Source of the DNA: a virus
Length of the DNA: 64,000 bases
IMG/VR virus record: IMGVR_UViG_3300047548_001236
Location: 124,001-188,000 of that record
Strand: one strand, 5' to 3'
A program made the translations under genes and the position numbers. Positions 1 through 10,333 of this stretch are shown here, piece after piece (positions within the stretch are counted from its first letter, which is position 1; every line of letters starts with the position of its first letter). Under the pieces are notes generated by a model. That model had not been told where the DNA came from. It saw only the letters and a list, made by a program, of their open reading frames with translations, and ran no database searches.

Positions 1-1859
1 CTCTGACATACAGAGCTTACAACTTCTCGATTCAATCCACAGACCTAACGATATCAACGAGAACGCAAGAATACTCTATAGCAACCACTAGCACTGAAAG
101 AACAGTAACAGACCGTGTAGTGATTCCTCCACGCAACGACGGTAACGATGGTGGTGGTGGCAATGACCCACTTGCTCAGACGTTCTTCATCAAGAGCAAT
201 ATGGCACCAAAGTCAAACTGCATCTATGTATCGAAGATAGACCTATACTTTAAACGTAAGAGCACTGTCAACGGTGTTACAGTTATGATCCGTGAGGTCG
301 TTAACGGATATCCAGCACCACAAGTGCTGCCTTTCTCTAAGGTTCATTTGAAGCCTTCTCAAGTGAATGTTTCGGAAAATGGAAGTGTTCCAACAACAGT
401 CGTGTTCAAGAGCCCTGTACGTCTTGATGCAGAAAAGGAATACTCATTCGTTATTCAACCAGACGCATTGGATCCAGACTATCTCGTATTCACGTCTAAA
501 GTTGGCGGAAACGATCTCGTCTCAAACATAGCTGTAACTCAAGACGCGTTCGACGGTGTTCTGTTCACGTCGACGAACGATAGAGCGTGGACATCGTACC
601 AGGATGAAGATGTTAAGTTTACCCTGTACCGCTATGCGTTCAACACAGGACAAGGGACGATCACTCTACAAACAGATGCTCCTGAATTCCTGACGTTGAA
701 TGACTGGTCAGGAAATTTCAGAAAAGGTGAACTGATTTACGCACTGAAATCTAACACGATCAGTGTAACTATTACCCGAGGTTCCAATATCGTGTCTGCA
801 ACTGACATCGGAACTGTGTTCCAAGTGGGTGACTACATCTACGTCCAAAATAATGCAGGTGTGAAAGACCTGCTAAGAGTAGCTTCGGTTGCTGGTAACA
901 ACGATTCTCTGACCACAGAAGACGTTGCTAAGTTTAGTGGAACGTTTAATGCAAGATCTGCTGTTGCTGGTAAGGTCGTATACTACAACAGATCTCGCCC
1001 TCAAACCATCTACCTCGAAAACTCGTCCGCACGTTCTGGAAGAGTATTTGCTGCGAATGATAATATATTTGGCCTGCGTTCTAACGCAACTGGTACGATT
1101 GGAACAATTGATAATGTTGAGTTGAGTTTCATACGTCCATCGATTGAACGAATCACTGGCAGAGGCAATGACATTAAAATGGCTGTCAAGGCTGTCAATC
1201 CTGACGCTCCAGAGGATACGCCATACACTAGAAATATACCGTTCAACGATAAAACAGTGTTCAACCAGAAGGGCAGCATTGTTTACAGTAAGTCGAATGA
1301 TGTCGGTGAAGCTAAGGGTCTTCAACTGGTGCTAACGCTCAATAACGATGCTGATACCGCTACACCAGTTGTTGACGTTGAAAACGCTCTTGTTCATATC
1401 AATAGATACCGTATCAACAATACGAGTGGTGATAACGCATCAGCTGTTTATATATCAAAGGTTGTTACTCTTGCAGAAGGATTTGATGCCGAGGATTTCA
1501 GACTATATGTGACTGGCTACCGTCCAAATGATACGAACATTAAAACATACATCCGTATTCAGAACTCGTCTGACCCTCAATCCATTGAAGATAACCCCTG
1601 GATTCCAATGTCGATGGTTGAAGGCAATGGTGTATTTTGCTCGACGACCAACATCAACGATTTCCGTGAATATGTGTATGAAATCACGAAGACGAACGGT
1701 TCGAACTACGGAAGAACCGCCGATGGTGTTGTGTACTACACGAACGCAACAGGTAAATATGTCGGATACAAAACCTTCCAAATCAAGATTGAAATGACAT
1801 CGTCTAACATAGGAGTCGTTCCAAGACTTCTTGATTATAGAGGAGTTGCTCTTGAATGA
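1..1859 (+). CDS. Virion structural protein, baseplate/fibre-attachment type (5' partial)
   Basis: The frame is open from position 3, so the true start lies before the window; 618 residues are visible. After about 40 residues comes a Gly/Asn-rich linker (NDGGGGNDPLAQTFF), then a beta-rich domain with the pattern KIDLYFKRKS and MIREVVNGYPAP. I associate this pattern with large structural proteins of T4-type cyanophage-like genomes. The stop codon overlaps the start of the next small gene (ATGA), as in a tightly coupled late operon. A baseplate or appendage role is inferred from the neighbouring fibre genes. An internal GTG at 120 is not preferred as start because homologous-looking sequence continues upstream of it. 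Confidence 0.75.
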   Translation, partial: LTYRAYNFSIQSTDLTISTRTQEYSIATTSTERTVTDRVVIPPRNDGNDGGGGNDPLAQTFFIKSNMAPKSNCIYVSKIDLYFKRKSTVNGVTVMIREVVNGYPAPQVLPFSKVHLKPSQVNVSENGSVPTTVVFKSPVRLDAEKEYSFVIQPDALDPDYLVFTSKVGGNDLVSNIAVTQDAFDGVLFTSTNDRAWTSYQDEDVKFTLYRYAFNTGQGTITLQTDAPEFLTLNDWSGNFRKGELIYALKSNTISVTITRGSNIVSATDIGTVFQVGDYIYVQNNAGVKDLLRVASVAGNNDSLTTEDVAKFSGTFNARSAVAGKVVYYNRSRPQTIYLENSSARSGRVFAANDNIFGLRSNATGTIGTIDNVELSFIRPSIERITGRGNDIKMAVKAVNPDAPEDTPYTRNIPFNDKTVFNQKGSIVYSKSNDVGEAKGLQLVLTLNNDADTATPVVDVENALVHINRYRINNTSGDNASAVYISKVVTLAEGFDAEDFRLYVTGYRPNDTNIKTYIRIQNSSDPQSIEDNPWIPMSMVEGNGVFCSTTNINDFREYVYEITKTNGSNYGRTADGVVYYTNATGKYVGYKTFQIKIEMTSSNIGVVPRLLDYRGVALE

Positions 1860-2035
1860 TAAGAGATACGAATTCAAAAGCTGTCCTATCCACGGATAGG
1901 GCAGCCCTTGATAAATACCGCATGGAGAAGCAGCGTGTTCGTCAGATCGAACAACTGCGGAAAGATGTGGCAGATCTGCAGCAAACAGTCCTGAACATCT
2001 GCAAAATCATTGACAAAATCACGGAAGAGAAGTAA
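1856..2035 (+). CDS. Small coiled-coil protein between fibre genes
   Basis: This 59-residue gene starts at the ATG that overlaps the upstream stop (ATGA) and ends 3 bases before the next ATG, so it fits the operon exactly. It begins MIRDTNSKAVLSTDRAALDK and is then rich in Lys, Arg, Glu and Leu with a heptad-like pattern (QIEQLRKDVADLQQTVLNI), which suggests a short coiled coil. Similar small helical proteins occur between structural genes in T4-type cyanophages (recalled, not searched). No catalytic motif is visible. A structural or assembly-factor role is an inference. The tight spacing argues strongly that it is a real gene. Confidence 0.7.
   Translation: MIRDTNSKAVLSTDRAALDKYRMEKQRVRQIEQLRKDVADLQQTVLNICKIIDKITEEK
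1910..1917 (+). promoter_or_regulatory. Possible late promoter GATAAATA (intragenic)
   Basis: One mismatch to the T4 late consensus TATAAATA, lying inside the small coiled-coil gene about 120 bases before the S74 fibre gene. The site is weak because it is intragenic and mismatched. Confidence 0.3.
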
Positions 2036-2038
2036 CAT

Positions 2039-3520
2039 ATGTCCAGGAACCTTAACCAGATCAACACGACAGATACCTTCCAGGTGTGGCTGCAAAGAAC
2101 CAATGAGTTGGTATCCGAACTAGGAACGACTGTTGTGACTGCATCGGCGCTAGGCGATACGACAGCCGGTAATGCAACTCTGATTGGATCGTTCACGGCA
2201 AACACAGTAACAGCTATAACTCAAGTGAGAACTAACCTGATCGATACGAAGGTTGGCAACACCAACCCTATCGAATTTCGAGGTATGGTGGACTTCACGT
2301 CGGTAGCAAGCCAGCTTCCGGTTACCATTAGAAACTCGCTGGGTCCTCGCATAAGAATTCAAAACAACAACATTGCTTGGCAAATGGGTCTGAGAGGTTC
2401 GTCTGGTACTGGGACGAACGCCCAGTTCGTCATAGGTGTCGAAGGTTCTGACTTTGCTCTGCGCATTGGCTCCGATGGTATTGTTAGAGCGAACACAATA
2501 TATGTTGACAGCGATTCCTCCAACGCATCTAGCGTTTTGAGAGCTGGTCGAACAATTACTACCAACAATGGCATCACTGGTGGTGGAGCTCTAACCAACG
2601 ATCTGACAATCGGGTTAACGGGTAACGCACTTGCTCTGCATCAACTGACCGATAACGGATTCGTGGCTCGAGTAGGTACAGGTTCAGTTGAAGCAAGAAC
2701 ACTTCAACCTGGTACTGGTATTTCCATATCAAACGGTAGCGGTGTTTCTGGAAATCCGTCTATTGCGGTTGATAGTACTGTTGTCAGAACAACGGGTAAC
2801 CAGGAGATCGGAGGAATAAAAACTTTCTCGTCTGATATCCTCGTAGGTAATACAGCCGGCTCGCAAGTCCTATATGGTGAAATTGAGATAGCATGTTCTC
2901 CTTATCACGAATCAAACGAGAGCATGAGAATCAATTACACGAGTCCTAGCAACCAGTATTTCAGATCGCTTAATATATTCAACGGAAAAACAGAGCTGAT
3001 TGCTGAATTCGATGGTCCAACGTCTTCTATTCTTGTTGGTCCAGGCGTACTTAAAACACAGATCAAGTCCAACCAAATAAACGCATCTCCAAGTGATGGT
3101 AGCGTCAGAGCTCTTGCCCTCAACTTCACTACATCTACAAACGCATTTAGAAACGTTGACATCTATGATGGTAAGGAATTCCTGTTTGCTAGATTTGTCG
3201 GCTCGTCACGAACTCTCGAAGTGATTGGTGATATTACTGCATTTAGTACTGCTATCGCATCAGATATACGCTTGAAAAGCAACGTGCGTACGATTGACAA
3301 CGCTCTTAATAAAGTGTTGAATCTAAGAGGCGTCCACTTTGAGATGGAAGGCAAATCGCAAATAGGTGTAATTGCACAAGAAGTCGAAACTGTAATTCCA
3401 GAAGTCGTAAGCAATAGCGGCGACTACAAGACCGTAGCGTATGCCAACCTAGTCGGTCTGCTTATTGAAGCTGTCAAGGAGCTTAGCAAGCAAGTTGAAG
3501 AACTCAAAGCTAAAAGCTGA
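2039..3520 (+). CDS. Tail fibre protein with C-terminal S74 intramolecular chaperone
   Basis: 493 residues. The body is low-complexity and beta-rich, rich in Asn, Thr, Ser and Gly as expected of a trimeric fibre, with a typical head-fibre phrase (GGALTNDLTIGLTG). From about residue 408 the C-terminus is a peptidase S74 / endosialidase-type intramolecular chaperone. It opens with the SDIRLKSNV motif, whose Ser-Asp pair performs self-cleavage in this family, and continues with GVIAQEVETVIPEV, VAYANLVGLLIEAV and a terminal coiled coil (KELSKQVEELKAKS). In the family this domain trimerises the fibre and is then released autocatalytically. It is the first of three S74 proteins in the window. Confidence 0.85.
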   Translation: MSRNLNQINTTDTFQVWLQRTNELVSELGTTVVTASALGDTTAGNATLIGSFTANTVTAITQVRTNLIDTKVGNTNPIEFRGMVDFTSVASQLPVTIRNSLGPRIRIQNNNIAWQMGLRGSSGTGTNAQFVIGVEGSDFALRIGSDGIVRANTIYVDSDSSNASSVLRAGRTITTNNGITGGGALTNDLTIGLTGNALALHQLTDNGFVARVGTGSVEARTLQPGTGISISNGSGVSGNPSIAVDSTVVRTTGNQEIGGIKTFSSDILVGNTAGSQVLYGEIEIACSPYHESNESMRINYTSPSNQYFRSLNIFNGKTELIAEFDGPTSSILVGPGVLKTQIKSNQINASPSDGSVRALALNFTTSTNAFRNVDIYDGKEFLFARFVGSSRTLEVIGDITAFSTAIASDIRLKSNVRTIDNALNKVLNLRGVHFEMEGKSQIGVIAQEVETVIPEVVSNSGDYKTVAYANLVGLLIEAVKELSKQVEELKAKS

Positions 3521-3528
3521 CATAAATA
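3521..3528 (+). promoter_or_regulatory. Late promoter CATAAATA
   Basis: One mismatch to TATAAATA, 23 bases before the ATG at 3552 and just after the preceding stop codon. This is the spacing expected of a T4-type late promoter driving the beta-helix gene. Confidence 0.55.
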
Positions 3529-3551
3529 CAACAAAACAGAAGGCACGTTAA

Positions 3552-6395
3552 ATGACCATTTGGACACTGATAACCTCCAATACAAACGCTGCATCGGGTG
3601 ACGATCTTCTTGTCAACGCTTCAAATCAGGCGATATACATTACGTTACCTACATCTCCCGTTGCTGGAGATCAAGTTCAGCTTGCTGATGGTTCAGCGAA
3701 TACAAGCTACCTTGTAAGTGTTTCAGCAGGAAGCTCGACAATTGAAGGGAGTGGAAATACACTCGCTCTCACACAAAACGGATATCAAATTAGCCTGATA
3801 TACAACGGCTCGTTGTGGAAGCGGTATAATCTCGCTTTACCACAGGTTAAGGTTTCTGAGCTCAGTGAGATTCTGTCACCATCAGTGTCAAACAACGATC
3901 TTATGTTGTTTGTCGATGCGGAGACACAAGAATCAAATAAAATCAAGCTATCGACACTAAAAGGCAACTTCAACGCTGGTCTTTATAGCAATACAAACGT
4001 CACGGCATTAATAAACGATCTTAATGCATATACGACTGCAAATACTCTTCCACGTTTGAATACTCGATCATTCGACGGTAGATTGTCGTCGTTCTACTTG
4101 AATTATACGAACCTTACGAACAAACCGACAATACCAACAAAAACAAGCCAGCTTACCAACGACGGTAACGTTGCTAATGGCGCTCCATATATAACAGGTT
4201 TGAGCACTTTCACTACCGATCAGTTGGCTGAGGGTATCAACAATTTCTACTTCACAGACACTAGATTTGATGCGAGGCTGGATGCTAGGTTCCCCGAGCT
4301 TTACAGACTGTATTCCAATGAATTTGAAGAAGCGCAGGTTATCGACTCGGAAGTAGCAATAAGTGCTGAGCCGACGACTGTGTTCACAGCAACAAACGCT
4401 ATTCAAGTAAGTTTGTCGGATATCACCAAGTTTGCTGTCGGACAACAGTATAGAATTTTTGGCGCAAACGTTGAAAATACGCCAATCACAGCAACACCCA
4501 CAATCGTCGGAACAACAAAGAGTGGTTTAACTGGTTCGTCTGGTAACACTGTTGCTTACAAACTGGCTCAGTTTGATACAACAACAGGAAAGATATCTCC
4601 CGCATCAGCCACATCTACAACAATTCTTATCGGCACTAACACACTCGACAGCTTTAACAACACTAACAACATTGAGTTGACGTTCAACAAATCGTCGGGC
4701 AACTACGGTATTCTTGTCTATAGAAGCTACAACGGCGGTGCTTACAGCTTGATTGATGTACTTGGACCTAAAGATCTTGGCCCATCGACAACGACAAATA
4801 TCAAATACAAAGACTTCGGTAATTTCAACAACAACCCGTGGACCCGCAAAAACGCCAACGGTGAATACGTCGCTGGTACAGGAATTATCCACATGCCTTT
4901 GACAGCACCTAACTCCGCCTCGAAGGGATGGGTTGACGCTGTCGTATCATCAGTACAGGATACAGTTGATCCGCCAAAGGTGATTTTCACAAGCTCCTAC
5001 AATATGAGCTCACAGGTCACATTGTGTCAAAACGATACCGCTGCTATTCAAGCTGCAATTAACGAAAGAATATCGGCTGGCGTGAACTCGCTGGTTCTTA
5101 ACGACAGACGTTACGTGGTATCTGCTGTGGAGCTGCCAAGCACAGGCAAATTTACATTGTCTGGTAAGGGCAGACAGACAACACTATACAAACTTCCATG
5201 GTCTACAGAAAGCCACAACAGAATGATTTACGCTCCTGGTGTGACCGCCGAGAACGTTTCAATTACAAACATGAACATTGACGGCAACATGCAGAATCAA
5301 TGGCTAAAGTATGACAGCGGCAACGACTCAGATGCGAATTACACAGTATCATTAATGGGAACGGGAATCAACCTGGATAAACTGTTTGTCAACAATATTA
5401 TTGGTGGTGGACTGTTCTCGTTCCAGCCATCGACACTAACAATCAACCTGTGTCGTTTTGAAAATTCTGGAATGTCGGACTATCATGCATTCTCGCCACT
5501 GTATGCTCCAGAAGGCGATGATTTGATTATCACCAACAACGTGTTCCGTAATTTCAGCGATTCGATAGACCTCAACACGACTGATAATGGAGTGTTTGCC
5601 GGTAACTTCGTTGAAAATACTGGCTCTGGTGTGCTGGTATTCGGTTCGAGGTTCTTTATATCGTCTCCAAACATCTTGAAAGGTCCTGCTGGCGAATTCA
5701 TTCCAACACCGGATGTGTTCAATTCTGAATATGACAGCGTCAATATCACGCTCGAAGCCAACACCACATTTACAAGCCCGATGTTCACATACCAAGAAAA
5801 TGGACAGACATTCGACCTGCTCGCAAATAGCGGTTCGTTAACTTACAAGATCGACAAACTCGGTAAGTTTGACAACCAAGAGGTTCTGTATGGAACTCTT
5901 CCAAATAATCTGATTGCAGATCAGGTTGGCCCCGACAAATCTCAGGGACAATTCAGATTCAACATTACCAAGGCAAATGTCGAGACGTTGATGACTACAT
6001 ACTCGTATCCAACATTGAAGGCTGCTAATACGGCACACGTTGGTCTCGTGTATCGTGCAATTCAAACAGAAATTGTGCCATCAGCGACAGTTATTGGAGC
6101 TGGTGAGGCAAACACTGGTGGAATTGGTAGCGATAAATACAGAGTAACAGTAGAAAACTACAGCAACCTGTCTGTTGGAAGAACCGTTTTGTTTGAAAAT
6201 CACGGCGGTGATATTGGAGCAGGTACGCTAAATAATACCGAGGGTGTGATTTTCAGTGTATCTGAAAACACAGGATCGAATCCTCCTCAAGCGTTTGTCA
6301 CCATCGACTATTCGGCTGCTGTAACGTCACCGGGAAGTGGTGGAACACTGCGAGTCAAAAACGAATTTATTCTTGTTAAGGGAAGAATACAGTAA
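3552..6395 (+). CDS. Tail spike/fibre protein with right-handed beta-helix domain
   Basis: 947 residues. The N-terminal part (about 1-250) resembles fibre-attachment modules; the middle holds a fibronectin-like, Thr/Ser-rich section. From about residue 490 to 720 the sequence reads as a pectate-lyase-like right-handed beta-helix: an entry segment with NDTAAIQAAIN, then rungs such as NVSITNMNIDGN, DLIITNNVFRNF and NTTDNGVFAGNFVENTGSG. Such folds in phage spikes often bind or cut surface polysaccharide. No catalytic residues can be assigned by eye, so depolymerase activity is only a possibility. The stop overlaps the next start (TAATG). Confidence 0.75.
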   Translation: MTIWTLITSNTNAASGDDLLVNASNQAIYITLPTSPVAGDQVQLADGSANTSYLVSVSAGSSTIEGSGNTLALTQNGYQISLIYNGSLWKRYNLALPQVKVSELSEILSPSVSNNDLMLFVDAETQESNKIKLSTLKGNFNAGLYSNTNVTALINDLNAYTTANTLPRLNTRSFDGRLSSFYLNYTNLTNKPTIPTKTSQLTNDGNVANGAPYITGLSTFTTDQLAEGINNFYFTDTRFDARLDARFPELYRLYSNEFEEAQVIDSEVAISAEPTTVFTATNAIQVSLSDITKFAVGQQYRIFGANVENTPITATPTIVGTTKSGLTGSSGNTVAYKLAQFDTTTGKISPASATSTTILIGTNTLDSFNNTNNIELTFNKSSGNYGILVYRSYNGGAYSLIDVLGPKDLGPSTTTNIKYKDFGNFNNNPWTRKNANGEYVAGTGIIHMPLTAPNSASKGWVDAVVSSVQDTVDPPKVIFTSSYNMSSQVTLCQNDTAAIQAAINERISAGVNSLVLNDRRYVVSAVELPSTGKFTLSGKGRQTTLYKLPWSTESHNRMIYAPGVTAENVSITNMNIDGNMQNQWLKYDSGNDSDANYTVSLMGTGINLDKLFVNNIIGGGLFSFQPSTLTINLCRFENSGMSDYHAFSPLYAPEGDDLIITNNVFRNFSDSIDLNTTDNGVFAGNFVENTGSGVLVFGSRFFISSPNILKGPAGEFIPTPDVFNSEYDSVNITLEANTTFTSPMFTYQENGQTFDLLANSGSLTYKIDKLGKFDNQEVLYGTLPNNLIADQVGPDKSQGQFRFNITKANVETLMTTYSYPTLKAANTAHVGLVYRAIQTEIVPSATVIGAGEANTGGIGSDKYRVTVENYSNLSVGRTVLFENHGGDIGAGTLNNTEGVIFSVSENTGSNPPQAFVTIDYSAAVTSPGSGGTLRVKNEFILVKGRIQ

Positions 6396-9300
6396 TGTCA
6401 AGTTTAACGAACATAAACAACAATGCATCTGTGGTGAACGTTGGTAGAACAACGCCAGTTACCCCAGGTGTCAAACCAGCTTCGCAATCTATCCCTGTCG
6501 TGATCGCAACTGACCAACCTGCAATACCTGTTATCGAACAACAGAAAATTCAGTCAGAAGTCGCTCTTTCGCTGCTTGGCATTCCTCGCGGTGAAGTTGC
6601 ACTTGGTATCTTTTCTGATGTTAACACGTACGATGTCAACCCTACAGAATGGTCTTCTTCGCCAGCAGAATACACTATCGGTCATGGCATTCAGCATAGA
6701 CCATCAGAGGCTGGCGCGCTTGTCCAAGCTGGTAAAGATAAAATGGCTGTGTTGTCGTCGAAGAGATTCTTCCGCTATCAGCCAGGTCGTGTTTCTGCTG
6801 CTACGTTTGGTGTCAAGAGTTCTGTTAGCCCTACACCTGTCGATCCCGAAGACACGGTAATTGAAGGTGAAAAGTTCGATAGAAACCCTGCAATTCGCAA
6901 GTATGGTATCTTTGATAACTTTGACGGATATTATTGGGAATCTAGAGGGGATGGTAAGGGTGATAACTTTGCAACCATCAGAAGAACACAGTCGCTTAAC
7001 CGTTACAACCCTCTTCCGTTTACAAGTGATATCGGCGGACAGATCAAAGACTATCGTATTGTCGGAAAGCAAGCTGACGACCCTTCGGACGAGCCGAACG
7101 CGGAACCAAACGCAATTCAGGTAATCCAAGACAGCCGCTTTGCTATCATCGATAGTGCATACAATGCTGCTGTCGCAGTATATAGCGCAAACACAAGTAG
7201 CACTGAATATATTCACCTAACAACCAACGCAGACAAGTGTAAACGAGATGCGTCGTTTGCTATCGACGCGTATGTTCTCGATATTCAATATGGTGGAACG
7301 GGTCACACAGTGACTAACGCAACCACGTACAGAACGGCTTTGTTGGGTTCAGGAGACGCGTTGAAGCAGGCTGCTGAACAGCAACTACATACTCAGTTGA
7401 GAGCAACTCTCAAGACATATTTGTCTGGCTTCTCCACCTTGAACACCGTAGCAAGAAATACCCGTATTGACACTCTAACGCAATACATCATCAACGCTGT
7501 AGGTGGAACTCAACCGACTAGCGAATTGACAAGCACAAGCACATCGATATGGGCTCGTAACAAAATCCTGACCATATTTGCTATCTACAAAAGATACCTT
7601 GGCTACCTGGTTTCTGAGAGCTTTGTGCAAACGAACTACACGACACCTATAAAATACAAGTGCTACAGAGACATCGGTTACATTGTCGATGGGTATGCTC
7701 GTGACCTTGCTTACGGTGGTAACTCTGCCACTGTCTACAACATGAAGAACTTCTACTTCAACGATGTTCGTCAAGTTACCACAAACTTTGGTACGGGCAA
7801 CGGCGTTGTTGCGTTCCACCAAAGAGCACACACGCTTCTCAAGCAACTGATCTCAAAATCGACTAACGTGACGACGGCTGACGATCCAGATGCTGGTAGC
7901 TCGCCATGGGACCTGACGAGAGCAATCTTGAAAGGAGCTTCTGCTTCTGGCTTCACCTCTGTGTTCACTCTGTTTGGTCTTGCCAACGTCACAGCTGTCA
8001 AGTCAACGAAGACGATTAAAGACAAATTTGATCAAGATCTGTTTACACCTCTCTATGATAACTTCACAACAGAATATAATGGATTGATGGAGTTTGGTTC
8101 GGGTCCTCAGTTTGGGGATCTGATCACACTACGTGATGGCTTGATTCACATTCATGCTGGTGTGTACGACCCGTCTCTTTTGAAAAAGGTCGCGCCAATT
8201 CGTGTCAATGTCGATCCCACTGCAAACACGATCGAAGCATCTACAGGTGAATTCGTCGTCAACCAGTTCATCACATTTAAAGGCGATGCTGGTGGTCTAG
8301 TAGACGGAAAGATATATGGTGTTGCGTCTGTTTCTGGTCCACGTAATAACGTGATTACACTATACGATCCAGCTGTCAACAACGAAATGTATCAAACAAA
8401 AACCGTTATTGATATTACCTCTGTCGGATCGGCTAACAACTATATTGAGATCGGCACTCCGTTTGTATTCCCCCGTCACTACTTTGTAGGACCACAGCCC
8501 GGAACCAACAACAACTACACACGCTATGACGGTATGTTCCCATACATGTATGCAAAACCAGAAGGAAATGCTGTTGATGGTTCTCTAGGTGATCTTCCTG
8601 CTGCAAACCCAGATCCAAACACGGGTTCGGAATACACGACAAACTTCATTAACAGAGTTGGTTACATCAACACTAGCTACGATCTTTCTGGCGGTACAGA
8701 CAATCTAAAGCGAGAAATCGACTATATCAACTATCTGTATAACAACTGGATCAAGCAGAACGTCGATCCTAAGTACTACGCCGTTTATGAGTATCGTGTA
8801 CCAAGATCTCGTTTCAGTGCTGACAAACTCGATGCTATTCCTGACCGCAATGTCGTGTATAGTGACGTAGCATTTGGAGAGTTGGAAGATGGAAACATCG
8901 CAACAGTGCGTCCTGGTCTGAACGTATACTCCGATGGTAACCAGACACTATCGACAAGCGTTTGGAGCCTCGATCCAGAAAACGTAGCCATGTTGAAGAT
9001 AGAATTCTCGTGGTACGGTGCTGTGGGTGCGCTATTCCTTGCATACGTTCCAGTTGGAAATGGTGAAGCCCGTTGGGTTCGTGTTCACCACATGAGAGCA
9101 TCTAACCAGTTGAAGGTTGCATCTCTTGGTAACGCAACGCTACCAATCACTTACCTGACATATGGCGGTGGTTCAGAAAACAAGCTGGGTATCATCGACA
9201 CGATCTCAAAAGGATACGATTCGACATCCGATCACATCGTGAAGTACGGTGCTTCGTACTACATCGATGGTGGCGACCGAGGAACAGTCAGACTGTACAG

Positions 9301-10330
9301 CCATACAAATAACACCAATACAAAGACGTATGGTAAGATATACGATGTGGGCACAGTTACAACAACAGTCAACACGTCGTTTGAAACAGCGTTTATAACG
9401 ATTCCATCAAACGTTGGACCGGCTGATAAAACGTTCTTTATGAAGTCTCAGGTAGTCACAGGTTCTGTACAGGATCAAAACGTCAGAGTTGAATGGGTTG
9501 ATGGTAACAAGTTGTACATCAACAAAAACGCGCTTGTTTCGACAAACAACGTGAAGATAATTTCCGAGCGTCCTTCTGTCGCGTTCGGTCTGAAAGCCAA
9601 GCAAAACATTTTGAACTCGGTTGGATTTGGTGTTCGCAACAGAGTTCAGGTGTATCCAACAAAACTTTCGACTGCAAACTTCGGATCTATTCCTGTCAAG
9701 ATGGATGTCGTGAAGACTCCTCTGTTCCAACCCAACGTTACGACAAACGGTTCATTCGTTCTGACTGCACAGTACTCAATAACTAGCGATAACCTACCTC
9801 TTCCAACATCATCAACAAGCTACATGTCGAAAGATGAAGACTTTGTGTATGGTTGGTTCAGAGCTCGCATTGGAACAGTGCAGGGAACAGTGTTCGGAAG
9901 ACTATACAGAGACAACGGCGGGTTGTACTACTTCGAAATGAAGGATGTATTCTCTGCCCCTGTAACACTATTCTCTGGCGCTGATTATCCGTTCCTAAAA
10001 GACGGAAGATTTGATTTCCAAGGAAATACCATACCAAATGGCACGCTAACCGATTCGTCTGTCGAAAAGGAAAGACTGAGCTCTGTGTTCATAAATAACA
10101 CTATTCAGTCGCCAGTTCCTCAGACAGGAATTGTGAATGCTTCGTTCTTCTTGAAACCAGGATCAGACCAATTTGATCTGTTGTCGTATTTCGACTACAA
10201 TAAAGATTATCTGTCGTATCCTTTGACTGATGAGGTGTCGAGCATCTATTTGATGTCTTCAAGTATAAGTGAAGCAAATTCAACACCAGCTGCTGAAATA
10301 AACGTGGGTATGACTTGGGAAGAACAGTAA
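6395..10330 (+). CDS. Large virion structural protein, paralogue of the next gene
   Basis: 1311 residues with no recognisable enzymatic motif. It shares several blocks in the same order with the following gene: LLGIPRGEV, SDVNTYDVNPTEW, FRYQPGRVSAATFGVKS, KIEFSWYGAVGALFLAYVPVGNGEARWV and YGASYYIDGGDRG. The WYGAVG...AYVPVG...WV core is one I recall from large structural proteins in cyanophage-type genomes. It therefore looks like a tail or appendage protein made of repeated beta-modules. A segment around residues 230-560, rich in helices and Tyr, is absent from the paralogue and looks like an insertion. The ATG is fused to the previous stop. Confidence 0.7.
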   Translation: MSSLTNINNNASVVNVGRTTPVTPGVKPASQSIPVVIATDQPAIPVIEQQKIQSEVALSLLGIPRGEVALGIFSDVNTYDVNPTEWSSSPAEYTIGHGIQHRPSEAGALVQAGKDKMAVLSSKRFFRYQPGRVSAATFGVKSSVSPTPVDPEDTVIEGEKFDRNPAIRKYGIFDNFDGYYWESRGDGKGDNFATIRRTQSLNRYNPLPFTSDIGGQIKDYRIVGKQADDPSDEPNAEPNAIQVIQDSRFAIIDSAYNAAVAVYSANTSSTEYIHLTTNADKCKRDASFAIDAYVLDIQYGGTGHTVTNATTYRTALLGSGDALKQAAEQQLHTQLRATLKTYLSGFSTLNTVARNTRIDTLTQYIINAVGGTQPTSELTSTSTSIWARNKILTIFAIYKRYLGYLVSESFVQTNYTTPIKYKCYRDIGYIVDGYARDLAYGGNSATVYNMKNFYFNDVRQVTTNFGTGNGVVAFHQRAHTLLKQLISKSTNVTTADDPDAGSSPWDLTRAILKGASASGFTSVFTLFGLANVTAVKSTKTIKDKFDQDLFTPLYDNFTTEYNGLMEFGSGPQFGDLITLRDGLIHIHAGVYDPSLLKKVAPIRVNVDPTANTIEASTGEFVVNQFITFKGDAGGLVDGKIYGVASVSGPRNNVITLYDPAVNNEMYQTKTVIDITSVGSANNYIEIGTPFVFPRHYFVGPQPGTNNNYTRYDGMFPYMYAKPEGNAVDGSLGDLPAANPDPNTGSEYTTNFINRVGYINTSYDLSGGTDNLKREIDYINYLYNNWIKQNVDPKYYAVYEYRVPRSRFSADKLDAIPDRNVVYSDVAFGELEDGNIATVRPGLNVYSDGNQTLSTSVWSLDPENVAMLKIEFSWYGAVGALFLAYVPVGNGEARWVRVHHMRASNQLKVASLGNATLPITYLTYGGGSENKLGIIDTISKGYDSTSDHIVKYGASYYIDGGDRGTVRLYSHTNNTNTKTYGKIYDVGTVTTTVNTSFETAFITIPSNVGPADKTFFMKSQVVTGSVQDQNVRVEWVDGNKLYINKNALVSTNNVKIISERPSVAFGLKAKQNILNSVGFGVRNRVQVYPTKLSTANFGSIPVKMDVVKTPLFQPNVTTNGSFVLTAQYSITSDNLPLPTSSTSYMSKDEDFVYGWFRARIGTVQGTVFGRLYRDNGGLYYFEMKDVFSAPVTLFSGADYPFLKDGRFDFQGNTIPNGTLTDSSVEKERLSSVFINNTIQSPVPQTGIVNASFFLKPGSDQFDLLSYFDYNKDYLSYPLTDEVSSIYLMSSSISEANSTPAAEINVGMTWEEQ

Positions 10331-10333
10331 ACT